The notes under the pieces: generated by a model
Told to the model about the DNA's origin: nothing
Seen by the model: only the letters and a program-made list of their open reading frames with translations
The model's database searches: none
Position numbers and translations under genes: made by a program
Shown here: positions 1 to 5,025 of the stretch, piece by piece
Numbering within the stretch: position 1 is the first letter of the stretch
How the letters are laid out: each line of letters starts with the position of its first letter
Assembly (NCBI GenBank): GCA_044359565.1
Contig: JBIKLX010000210.1
Location: forward strand, 1-5,025
Length of the DNA: 5,025 nucleotides
From: VFMC01 sp044359565
GTDB taxonomy: Bacteria > Actinomycetota > Acidimicrobiia > Acidimicrobiales > Ilumatobacteraceae
Reading direction: 5' to 3'

Positions 1-531
1 CGTAACGACGACACCGCGGCGAGTGCGCGGTTCACCGCAGTGAACCTGCCCTTGCCGCTGGTGATCGACGGCGACGGCTTGTTCGCGCTGGCGTGGAACG
101 CTGCCGGAGCTGCGTCGCTGCTGCGTGACCGCACAGCCCCCACGGTGCTCACCCCGCACGATGGCGAGTACCAGGTGCTCACCGGCAGCCTGCCGGGCGG
201 CGACCGGATGGTGGCGGCCCGGCGCCTGGCGTTCGACACGCGCAGCGTGGTGCTGCTGAAGGGGCCCACCACGGTGGTGGCTGCACCCAGCGGTGAGGTG
301 ATGGTGGTGGCAGCGGGCGACGAACGCCTTGCCACCGCGGGTACCGGCGATGTGCTGGCGGGCATCGTGGGCGCGCTGCTGGCCCAACAGGTGCCGCCCT
401 TCCAGGCGGCCGCGCTGGCGGCCTGGGTGCATGGTGCGGCGGCGCGACGCGGCCCCGCGGTGGGTCTGGTGGCATCGGATCTGCCGGCACTGCTGCCGGC
501 CGTGCTGCACGACCTCGGGGTGGCACGCTGA
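1..531 (+). CDS. nnrD: ADP/ATP-dependent NAD(P)H-hydrate dehydratase, C-terminal part (5' truncated by window)
   Basis: The frame is open from base 1, so the true start lies outside the window; the in-frame GTG at 40 is internal. The 176 visible residues carry ribokinase-like NnrD signatures: PLVIDGDGL (about 19-27 of the partial protein), VLTPHDGEY (49-57), LLKGPTTVV (85-93) and the nucleotide-binding/catalytic LATAGTGDVLAG (110-121), whose GTGD Asp is the expected catalytic residue. A conserved ASDL near the end matches the family C-terminus. Members of this family dehydrate S-NAD(P)H-hydrate back to NAD(P)H using ADP or ATP, a cytosolic metabolite-repair reaction. Many bacterial versions are fused to an N-terminal epimerase (NnrE); whether this one is cannot be seen. 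The stop TGA (529-531) shares its A with the alr ATG, implying translational coupling. Confidence 0.93.
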   Translation, partial: RNDDTAASARFTAVNLPLPLVIDGDGLFALAWNAAGAASLLRDRTAPTVLTPHDGEYQVLTGSLPGGDRMVAARRLAFDTRSVVLLKGPTTVVAAPSGEVMVVAAGDERLATAGTGDVLAGIVGALLAQQVPPFQAAALAAWVHGAAARRGPAVGLVASDLPALLPAVLHDLGVAR

Positions 532-1703
532 TGAACGACTCCGACGGCCGCTGGGCCTGGGCCGAGGTCGACCCGGCCGCCATCGAGCACAACGTCGCCG
601 TAGTGCGTGCCGCTGCCGGCGGGGTGCCGGTGTGGGCAGTGGTGAAGGCCGACGGCTACGGGCACGGCGCACTGGTCGCTGCCGAAGCGGCGCTACATGG
701 CGGGGCCGCAGGGCTCTGCGTGGCCCTCGTGCAGGAGGGCGTGCAGCTGCGAAACGTTGGTGTGTCGGCCCCCGTGCTGGTGTTCGGCGAGCAGCCGCCG
801 GCCGAGCTCGACGCCGCGGTGCGCAACGGCCTCACCAGCACGGTGTACTCGTTGCGTCAGGTGGCGGCGCTCGACGCCGTCGCCTGTGCGGCGGGGATGG
901 TGCACCCGGTGCATCTGAAGATCGACAGCGGTATGCACCGGGTGGGGTGCAATCCCGACGACGCGCTGTCCATTGCCGCGGCCGTCGGTGCGGCGCCGGG
1001 CCTGCGCCTCGAGGGGGTGTACAGCCACCTCGCCGTCGCCGACGAGCCCGATCATCCCGTCACGGCCGAGCAGGTGGCGGTGTTCGACGCGGTGCTGGCC
1101 CGTCTGGCCGATGCCGGGATACACCCGCCACTGGTGCACCTCGCCAATAGCGCCGGTGCCCTGGCCCATCCGTCGGCGAGGCGCTCGTTGGTGCGGCCGG
1201 GCATCGCGCTCTACGGCATCTCGCCCGGTGCCGGGGTCGACCGTCACGCCGCGGCGTTGCGGCCAGCGCTGTCGCTGCACGCCCGAGTGTCGATGGTGCG
1301 GCGCGTGCGGGCGGGCGAGGGCATCTCGTACGGCCTGCGGCACACGTTCTCCACCGACACCACCGTGGCCGTGCTGCCCATCGGGTACGCCGACGGGGTG
1401 CCGCGCCGGTTGTTCGCCGTCGGTGCCGAGGTGCTGCTCGGTGGGTGTCGCCGCCCCATCGTGGGGGTGGTGACGATGGACCAGATGATGGTCGACATGG
1501 GCGACGACGATGTGGCCGTGGGCGACCGCGCCGTGCTCATCGGCCGACAGGGTGACGACGAGATCACCGCAGTTGAGTGGGCCGACCTGCTGGGCACCAT
1601 CGGGTACGAGATCGTCTGCGGTATCTCGCGGCGGATCGAACGCCGGGTCACATGGCCGATGGCCCCGACCCTTGGGGCCGATCATGCCCCGGTTGGTGAT
1701 TGA
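531..1703 (+). CDS. alr: Alanine racemase (PLP-dependent)
   Basis: The 390-residue protein is full length for the family. Alanine racemase interconverts L- and D-alanine in the cytosol, supplying D-alanine for peptidoglycan. The PLP lysine is K39 in VVKADGYGHG (37-46). HLKIDSGMHRVG (128-139) holds the lysine equivalent to the carboxylated one of studied enzymes (K130) and the PLP-pyridine arginine (R137). HLANSAG (203-209) and RPGIALYG (222-229) bind the PLP phosphate region. The second catalytic base is Y267 in EGISYG (263-268), and MDQMMVDMG (316-324) supplies the substrate-pocket Met-Asp pair. YEIVCGISRRI (359-369) is the usual C-terminal motif; about 20 further residues form an unconserved tail. 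ATG 531 overlaps the nnrD stop by 1 nt, with a G-rich stretch at 517-522 as a possible weak ribosome site. No key residue is missing. Confidence 0.97.
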   Translation: MNDSDGRWAWAEVDPAAIEHNVAVVRAAAGGVPVWAVVKADGYGHGALVAAEAALHGGAAGLCVALVQEGVQLRNVGVSAPVLVFGEQPPAELDAAVRNGLTSTVYSLRQVAALDAVACAAGMVHPVHLKIDSGMHRVGCNPDDALSIAAAVGAAPGLRLEGVYSHLAVADEPDHPVTAEQVAVFDAVLARLADAGIHPPLVHLANSAGALAHPSARRSLVRPGIALYGISPGAGVDRHAAALRPALSLHARVSMVRRVRAGEGISYGLRHTFSTDTTVAVLPIGYADGVPRRLFAVGAEVLLGGCRRPIVGVVTMDQMMVDMGDDDVAVGDRAVLIGRQGDDEITAVEWADLLGTIGYEIVCGISRRIERRVTWPMAPTLGADHAPVGD

Positions 1704-1712
1704 CCCGCCTCG

Positions 1713-1718
1713 TACACT
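1713..1718 (+). promoter_or_regulatory. Candidate -10 box (TACACT) for a leaderless tsaE transcript
   Basis: TACACT fits the actinobacterial TANNNT -10 consensus and ends 9 nt before the tsaE ATG at 1728, so a transcript would begin at or very near the start codon. There is no convincing Shine-Dalgarno sequence in the 24-nt gap after alr, which also suits leaderless translation. No good -35 is seen: TTGACC at 1700-1705 is only 7 nt away, too close. Readthrough from alr could serve tsaE equally well. Confidence 0.35.
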
Positions 1719-1727
1719 GCGGACGTC

Positions 1728-2207
1728 ATGCTCACCCTGCACGCCACCTGTCTCGCCGACACGCACGCCATCGCCGCGGCCCTGGCCGCGGTGGTGCGCT
1801 CTGGCGACGTCGTCGTGCTGGCCGGCGAGATGGGGTCGGGCAAGACGGCGTTCGCCCAGGGTTTCGGTGCTGCGCTGGGTGTCGACGAGCCCATCACCTC
1901 GCCGACGTTCAACCTGGTGCACAACCACCGTGCCGGCAAACTCACCCTGCTGCACGCCGACATCTACCGGCTCGGCACCCAGCACGAGGTGGCCGACCTC
2001 GCCCTCACCGAGATGGTCGAGGCCGACGGTGTGCTGCTGGTCGAGTGGGGCGATGTGGTGGCGTCGATGTTCGGCGACCACCTACTGGTGCGCCTCGAAC
2101 CCGGTGACGGCGACGACGAACGGCGCGTCAGCATCAGCGCGGCGGGGCGCAGTTGGGCCGCCCGGTGGGAGCGCATCACGGCCTCGCTCGCGGGGTACGC
2201 ATGCTGA
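1728..2207 (+). CDS. tsaE: tRNA t6A biosynthesis ATPase TsaE
   Basis: The 159-residue P-loop protein is the usual TsaE size. The Walker A motif is GEMGSGKT (33-40), followed by the family-specific SPTFNLVH (58-65), HADIYRLG (76-83; D78 is the expected metal/ATPase aspartate) and LLVEWGD (103-109; E106 is the expected catalytic glutamate). TsaE binds the TsaB-TsaD heterodimer and its ATPase activity resets the complex between rounds of threonylcarbamoyl transfer to A37 of tRNA. The start at ATG 1728 gives the standard short N-terminus before the P-loop. It lies 24 nt after the alr stop with no clear ribosome site, and a possible leaderless promoter precedes it. The 3' end overlaps tsaB by 7 nt. 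The residues after about 122 are poorly conserved in the family. Confidence 0.96.
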   Translation: MLTLHATCLADTHAIAAALAAVVRSGDVVVLAGEMGSGKTAFAQGFGAALGVDEPITSPTFNLVHNHRAGKLTLLHADIYRLGTQHEVADLALTEMVEADGVLLVEWGDVVASMFGDHLLVRLEPGDGDDERRVSISAAGRSWAARWERITASLAGYAC

Positions 2208-2929
2208 TCCTGGGCATCGAGACCGCCACCGAGCAGGTGAGCGTGGCCATCGGCGGACACGAGGGCGTGCTCGGTCTGGTCGAGGTGTGCCGCGGCCGGC
2301 GCCACGCCGAGACGCTGGCGCCCGCGATCGAGTTCGTGTGCACCCAGGCCGACGTGCGCCTCGACGAGATCAGCGTGGTGGCCGTCGACGTGGGCCCCGG
2401 GCTGTTCACCGGCATGAGGGTGGGTCTGGCATCGGCGAAGGCCCTGGCCCAGGCGCTACGCGTACCGATGATCGGGATGAGTTCGCTCGACCTGCTCGCC
2501 TATCCGTTGCGGCACACCGGCCGCACGGTGGTGGCGGTCATCGATGCCCGCAAGGGCGAACTGTTCTACGCGTTCTACCGGCCCGTACCGGGCGGTGTGC
2601 AGCGAGTGCTCGAGCCACGCTGCGGCACCATCGACGATCTCATCGCCGAGGTGATGGCCCGCAGCGACGACGTCATCTGTGTGGGCGACGGTGCGCTGCG
2701 TCACCGCGACGAGATCGTCGCCGAACTGCGCTGCGAGATGGCCGAGCAGTTCCTGTCGCGCCCTTCGGCTGCACCGCTGGTGCAACTCGCCCATGCCCGC
2801 GCGCTGCGCGAAGAGTGGGTGAACCCGTGGGAGATCCAGCCCCTCTACATGCGCCTGCCCGACGCGCAGATCAACTGGAGCGTGCGCGCCACCGGCAGCA
2901 CCGACAACACCGGCGAGTTGCCCCGATGA
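2201..2929 (+). CDS. tsaB: tRNA threonylcarbamoyladenosine biosynthesis protein TsaB
   Basis: The 242-residue protein belongs to the ASKHA-fold TsaB family. Visible motifs are LILGIETATEQVSVAIG at the N-terminus, DVGPGLFTGMRVGLASAKALA (about 63-83), VVAVIDARKGELFYAFY (110-126) and a C-terminal YMRLPDAQINW (216-226) of the kind seen in actinobacterial TsaB. TsaB dimerises with TsaD and is needed for t6A synthesis; it lacks the metal-binding histidines of TsaD and acts as scaffold. An upstream in-frame ATG at 2153 would add 16 residues (GRPVGAHHGLARG and so on) unlike the family. ATG 2201 puts LILGIETAT at the normal N-terminus and overlaps the tsaE stop by 7 nt, with GGGG at 2192-2195 as a weak ribosome site. 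The TGA overlaps the rimI ATG by 4 nt. Confidence 0.95.
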   Translation: MLILGIETATEQVSVAIGGHEGVLGLVEVCRGRRHAETLAPAIEFVCTQADVRLDEISVVAVDVGPGLFTGMRVGLASAKALAQALRVPMIGMSSLDLLAYPLRHTGRTVVAVIDARKGELFYAFYRPVPGGVQRVLEPRCGTIDDLIAEVMARSDDVICVGDGALRHRDEIVAELRCEMAEQFLSRPSAAPLVQLAHARALREEWVNPWEIQPLYMRLPDAQINWSVRATGSTDNTGELPR

Positions 2930-3471
2930 GCGTGCTCGACCGATTGCTGCACCGGCCCGGCGCCGACGATGCGCTGGTGGTTGCGCCGATGCGCAAGCGC
3001 GACATCGGTGCCATCATGCGCATCGAGAAGGTGTCGTATCCGAAGCCGTGGACCGAGGGCGTGTTCGAGAGCGAGATCGACCTGTCGCGTCGGGGTGAGC
3101 GGTGCTACGTGGTGGCCCGCCGTGGGGGCGAACTGGTGGGCTACGCCGGGATGATGTTCGTCGTGGGCGATGCGCACGTCACCAACATCGCCACGTCGTC
3201 GCGGCACCAGCGCAGCGGAGTGGGCACCCGCCTGCTGGCCGAACTGGCGTGGGAGGCCATCGGGCGCGACTGCCTGGCGCTCACCCTCGAGGTGCGGGCC
3301 AGCAACACCGCCGCGCAGGAGTTGTACCGCCGCTTCGGTTTCGCCCCGGTGGGCGTGCGCAAGCAGTACTACGAGAACACCGAGAACGCCATCGTGATGT
3401 GGTGTCACGACATCGCCGAGGCGCCGTATCGCGACCGCCTGGCCGACCTGTGCCCCGAGGCCGTGCGATGA
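2926..3471 (+). CDS. rimI: GNAT-family N-terminal alanine acetyltransferase RimI
   Basis: The 181-residue protein is a GNAT acetyltransferase of the RimI type, which in E. coli acetylates the N-terminal alanine of ribosomal protein S18 using acetyl-CoA. The core runs from about residue 22: YPKPWTEGVF (38-47), the acetyl-CoA pyrophosphate loop HQRSGVGTRLL (94-104, Q-x-x-G-x-G), LEVRASNTAAQELYRRFGF (121-139) with E122 and Y134 at the positions of the E. coli catalytic Glu and Tyr, and YYENTENAIVMW (148-159). It is about 30 residues longer than E. coli RimI, with about 20 extra at the N-terminus and a short C-terminal tail. ATG 2926 was chosen because it makes an ATGA overlap with the tsaB stop; ATG 2989 (residue 22) is a possible shorter start. 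The same frame stays open much further upstream, but that part is out of frame with alr, tsaE and tsaB. The stop overlaps tsaD by 4 nt. The target protein in this organism is unknown. Confidence 0.93.
   Translation: MSVLDRLLHRPGADDALVVAPMRKRDIGAIMRIEKVSYPKPWTEGVFESEIDLSRRGERCYVVARRGGELVGYAGMMFVVGDAHVTNIATSSRHQRSGVGTRLLAELAWEAIGRDCLALTLEVRASNTAAQELYRRFGFAPVGVRKQYYENTENAIVMWCHDIAEAPYRDRLADLCPEAVR
3457..3460 (+). promoter_or_regulatory. Ribosome binding site for tsaD (GAGG)
   Basis: GAGG lies 7 nt before ATG 3468, inside the end of rimI. It is the clearest Shine-Dalgarno match in the window and supports ATG 3468 over the longer upstream open frame that begins at 3102. Confidence 0.55.
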
Positions 3472-4502
3472 GCGGCCGTCCCGTCGTGCCGGGCCCCGAC
3501 ACACTCATCCTCGGCATCGAGACCAGTTGCGACGAGACCGCAGCAGCACTGGTGATGGGCGGAACCGATGTGGTGTCGAGCGTGGTGAGCACCCAGATCG
3601 ACCTGCACGCCCAGTACGGCGGGGTGGTGCCCGAGATCGCCAGCCGCGCCCATCTCGACATGCTGAACCCCATCATCGCCCGGGCCATCGTCGAAGCCGG
3701 TGTCGACGAGCGGCGCATCGACGCCGTGGCGTGCACCGTCGGCCCTGGCCTCATCGGGGCGCTGCTGGTGGGGGTGTCGGCGGCCAAGGCGTTGGCGCTG
3801 GCGTGGGACGTGCCGTTCATCGGAGTGAACCACCACGAAGCCCACCTCTACTCGGCCTTCCTCGAAGACCCCTCGCTGCAGTTCCCGCTGGTGGTGCTGC
3901 TGGTGTCGGGCGGGCACACGATGATCATCGAGATGCGCGACCACGGCCAGTACCGGCTCATCGGCCGCACCATCGACGACGCGGCTGGCGAGGCGTTCGA
4001 CAAGGTGGCCCGCTTCCTCGGCCTCGGTTACCCGGGTGGCCCGGCCATCGACCGCGAGGCCCGCCAGGGCGACCCGGAGGCCATCGCCTTCCCGCGGGCC
4101 ATGCTGCACGAGGGCTACGACGTCAGCTTCAGCGGGCTGAAGACCGCGGTGATGAACCATGTGCGCAAGCATCCCGACGTGTCGTCGGTGGATGTGGCCG
4201 CCTCGTTCCAGGCTGCGGTGGTGGACGTGCTGGTGGCCAAGACCCGCCGCGCGGCCCGCGACGTGGGCGCCAAGGGCCTGGTGCTCGCCGGCGGTGTGGC
4301 GGCCAACTCGCTGTTGCGCGAGCGGATGCTGCAGGCGTGCATCGACGACGGGATGCAGGCGTTCCTGCCCAGCCGCGAGATGTGCACCGACAACGCGGCG
4401 ATGATCGCCTCGGCCGGCTGGTTCCGCCTCCGCAGCGACGGCCCCACGTCGCTCGACGTCGGCGCCTTCCCCAACTTGCGCCTCCCCCTCCTCGACGCCT
4501 GA
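3468..4502 (+). CDS. tsaD: tRNA N6-adenosine threonylcarbamoyltransferase TsaD
   Basis: The 344-residue protein is full-length TsaD (Kae1/YgjD family), the catalytic subunit that transfers the threonylcarbamoyl group from threonylcarbamoyl-AMP to A37 of ANN-decoding tRNAs in the cytosol. Motifs in order are LGIETSCDET (15-24), GGVVPEIASRAHL (51-63), VGPGLIGALLVG (91-102), the metal-binding NHHEAHLYSA (121-130; H122 and H126 are the HxxxH pair), LLVSGGHTMI (144-153), TIDDAAGEAFDKVARFLGLGYPGGPAID (168-195), FSGLKTAV (221-228), LVLAGGVAANSLLRERM (271-287) and CTDNAAMIA (306-314), with D308 as the third metal ligand. Nothing catalytic is missing. ATG 3468 overlaps the rimI stop as ATGA and has a good ribosome site. 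The open frame continues upstream to 3102 inside rimI, but that sequence is not TsaD-like. It is the last gene before the palindromic intergenic region. Confidence 0.98.
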   Translation: MSGRPVVPGPDTLILGIETSCDETAAALVMGGTDVVSSVVSTQIDLHAQYGGVVPEIASRAHLDMLNPIIARAIVEAGVDERRIDAVACTVGPGLIGALLVGVSAAKALALAWDVPFIGVNHHEAHLYSAFLEDPSLQFPLVVLLVSGGHTMIIEMRDHGQYRLIGRTIDDAAGEAFDKVARFLGLGYPGGPAIDREARQGDPEAIAFPRAMLHEGYDVSFSGLKTAVMNHVRKHPDVSSVDVAASFQAAVVDVLVAKTRRAARDVGAKGLVLAGGVAANSLLRERMLQACIDDGMQAFLPSREMCTDNAAMIASAGWFRLRSDGPTSLDVGAFPNLRLPLLDA

Positions 4503-4518
4503 CCCCGTCGTGCAGCCG

Positions 4519-4565
4519 CCGCGATGAGCGGTGTGCGCGGTAGGTGCGCAAGTTGCTCATCTCGG
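4519..4565 (+). repeat. Palindromic repeat copy 1 (hairpin centred on 4542)
   Basis: Imperfect palindrome 17 nt after the tsaD stop. From outside in: 3 pairs (4519-4521 with 4563-4565), a C/T mismatch, GATGAGC (4523-4529) with GCTCATC (4555-4561), three G-T wobble positions, a G/A mismatch, TGCGC (4534-4538) with GCGCA (4546-4550), one more wobble, and a 5-nt loop. The sequence 4520-4538 is identical over 19 nt to 4582-4600 in copy 2, and 4552-4561 is identical to 4614-4623. I do not recognise the family. Confidence 0.85.
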
Positions 4566-4577
4566 GGCGAGGCTGGT

Positions 4578-4630
4578 CCGGCGCGATGAGCGGTGTGCGC
4601 AGCAGCTGCGCAGGTTGCTCATCGCGCCGG
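4578..4630 (+). repeat. Palindromic repeat copy 2 (hairpin centred on 4604)
   Basis: Stronger second copy, 62 bp after the first centre to centre. The outer arms CCGGCGCGATGAGC (4578-4591) and GCTCATCGCGCCGG (4617-4630) are perfectly complementary over 14 bp. Then come three G-T wobble positions, one G/G mismatch, and the inner perfect inverted repeat TGCGCAGC (4596-4603) / GCTGCGCA (4605-4612) around base 4604. As RNA this would fold into one long, nearly continuous stem with a 3-nt or larger loop. Its right arm runs into the G-rich tract that follows. Confidence 0.9.
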
Positions 4631-4653
4631 GGGGCGGGGTGGGGAACGGGGGG
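4629..4653 (+). other. Potential G-quadruplex motif upstream of dusB
   Basis: Four runs of at least four G on the + strand: 4629-4634, 4636-4639, 4641-4644 and 4648-4653, separated by loops of 1 (C), 1 (T) and 3 (AAC) bases. This satisfies the standard quadruplex pattern even with four tetrads and very short loops, the arrangement expected to be most stable. It ends 3 bp before the TACCCT box of dusB and covers the place where a -35 element would lie. The motif is seen directly; folding and effect are inference. Confidence 0.7.
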
Positions 4654-4656
4654 CGG

Positions 4657-4662
4657 TACCCT
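4657..4662 (+). promoter_or_regulatory. Candidate -10 box (TACCCT) for a leaderless dusB transcript
   Basis: TACCCT fits TANNNT and ends 7 nt before the GTG at 4670, placing the expected transcription start at or next to the first base of the start codon. The bases between show no separate Shine-Dalgarno site. The -35 position falls in the G-rich tract and has no TTGACA-like sequence. Confidence 0.45.
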
Positions 4663-4669
4663 CGGGGGC

Positions 4670-5025
4670 GTGACTGGGTTGCGGATCGGCGACTTCGTGC
4701 CGGCGGCGCCGGTGGTGCTGGCGCCGATGGCGGGTGTGACCAACGCGCCGTTCCGCACGATGTGCCGGCAGTTCGCGCCGGGCCTCGTGTACGTGAACGA
4801 GATGGTGATGGCCACCGCCGTGGTGCACGGCAACGGCAAGACCGAGCGGATGATGACGTTCGCCCCCGACGAGCAGCCGCGCAGTCTGCAGGTGTACGGC
4901 AGCGATCCGGTGATGATCGGCGCGGCGATCCGGCGGCTGTGCGCCGAGGGTCGTGTCGACCACATCGACATCAACTTCGGCTGCCCGGCGGCGAAGGTGA
5001 CCCGCAAGGGCGGCGGTGCAGCGGT
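4670..5025 (+). CDS. dusB: tRNA-dihydrouridine synthase, N-terminal part (3' truncated by window)
   Basis: The first 118 codons are present and the frame is open at the window end. Dus enzymes are FMN-dependent and use NADPH to reduce specific uridines in tRNA to dihydrouridine. The N-terminal TIM-barrel motifs are clear: LRIGDF (4-9), VLAPMAGVTNAPFR (16-29; FMN-binding APMAGVT), the NEM segment (43-45), LQVYGSDP (73-80; Q74 near FMN) and DHIDINFGCPAAKV (98-110), in which C105 is the catalytic cysteine. GTG 4670 gives an N-terminus just like DusB proteins, which begin near RIG, and sits 7 nt after a TANNNT box. An in-frame ATG at 4586 would add 28 low-complexity residues read through the hairpin and the G-tract, so it is unlikely. 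Assignment to the DusB subgroup rather than another Dus rests on the N-terminal resemblance and is less certain than the family. Confidence 0.93.
   Translation, partial: MTGLRIGDFVPAAPVVLAPMAGVTNAPFRTMCRQFAPGLVYVNEMVMATAVVHGNGKTERMMTFAPDEQPRSLQVYGSDPVMIGAAIRRLCAEGRVDHIDINFGCPAAKVTRKGGGAA

Larger units (their letters stand above)
4519..4630 (+). terminator. Possible tandem-hairpin terminator after tsaD
   Basis: Two very stable hairpins lie directly after the last gene of the alr-tsaD run and before a gene with its own likely promoter, which is where a terminator is expected. Neither is followed by a T-tract: copy 1 is followed by CGGGG-type sequence and copy 2 by a G-rich run. Hairpins without a U-tract have been proposed as terminators in actinobacteria, but activity here is inference. 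A dispersed palindromic repeat or an mRNA 3'-end stabiliser would look the same. Confidence 0.4.

Noticed and set aside
1700..1705. TTGACC as a -35 element for tsaE
   Set aside because: It matches the consensus well but is only 7 nt from TACACT, far from the usual 16-18 nt, and it contains the alr stop codon.
693..2081. Long open frame on the - strand (462 codons), antisense to alr and tsaE
   Set aside because: Its translation is rich in His, Arg, Gly and Pro with no recognisable domain, as expected for the reverse of high-GC coding sequence. It lies opposite two well-supported genes.
1510..2925. Upstream part of the + strand frame that contains rimI
   Set aside because: It is out of frame with alr, tsaE and tsaB, which occupy the same DNA, and is Arg/Pro/Ser-rich with no motif. 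The real protein begins at ATG 2926.
3102..3467. 5' extension of the tsaD frame into rimI
   Set aside because: The extension is Arg/Gly-rich and not TsaD-like. ATG 3468 has a ribosome site and an ATGA overlap with rimI.
3465..3475. 11-nt match between the rimI/tsaD junction and the left arm of the palindromes
   Set aside because: The shared bases are mostly the ATGAGCGG context of an overlapping start/stop in high-GC sequence. The rest of the unit is absent, so chance is enough.
3527..4543. Overlapping + strand frame across tsaD
   Set aside because: It is a shifted-frame shadow of tsaD with extreme Arg/Gly/Pro content and no domain.
4524..4589. Short ATG frame (21 codons) starting in palindrome copy 1
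   Set aside because: The ATG is part of the GATGAGC stem arm. The frame is short and has no ribosome site; a matching ATG in copy 2 merely runs into dusB. It is best explained by the repeat.
4520..4623. Two-unit CRISPR-like repeat
   Set aside because: There are only two copies, each a self-complementary hairpin, with variable bases inside the unit and a short unrelated gap. No cas gene is present.
4129..5007. - strand open frame across the end of tsaD, the palindromes and dusB
   Set aside because: It is antisense to two clear genes, reads through both hairpins and the G-tract, and resembles no known protein.

Overview
The window is a compact stretch of housekeeping genes, all on the + strand, from a high-GC bacterium. 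By eye G+C is about two thirds or more, with strongly GC-rich third codon positions. The gene order nnrD-alr-tsaE-tsaB-rimI-tsaD is typical of Actinomycetota. The protein sequences, the scarcity of Shine-Dalgarno sites and two TANNNT boxes 7-9 nt ahead of start codons also fit an actinobacterium. An acidimicrobial relative is plausible, but that is inference and no marker here proves it.

Layout: (1) 1-531, the 3' part of the NAD(P)H-hydrate dehydratase gene nnrD, cut by the window edge. (2) 531-1703, alanine racemase alr, whose start overlaps the nnrD stop by one base. (3) 1704-1727, a short gap with a possible internal promoter. (4) 1728-4502, four genes joined by stop/start overlaps of 7, 4 and 4 nt: tsaE, tsaB, rimI, tsaD. 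(5) 4503-4669, an intergenic region with two near-identical large palindromes 62 bp apart, then a four-run G-rich tract, then a TACCCT box. (6) 4670 to the end, the 5' part of a tRNA-dihydrouridine synthase gene (dusB) that starts with GTG and runs off the window.

How the genes work together: TsaD, TsaB and TsaE are three of the four proteins that make N6-threonylcarbamoyladenosine (t6A) at position 37 of ANN-decoding tRNAs. The fourth, TsaC/Sua5, is not in the window. RimI, a protein N-terminal acetyltransferase, is commonly encoded with this set. DusB is a second tRNA-modifying enzyme, reducing uridine to dihydrouridine. NnrD repairs hydrated NAD(P)H, and Alr supplies D-alanine for peptidoglycan.

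I see no mobile element, CRISPR array, RNA gene or accessory system. The genes are ordinary. The only structure not explained by them is the tsaD-dusB intergenic region, where the palindromes and the G-rich tract abut each other just upstream of the probable dusB promoter.
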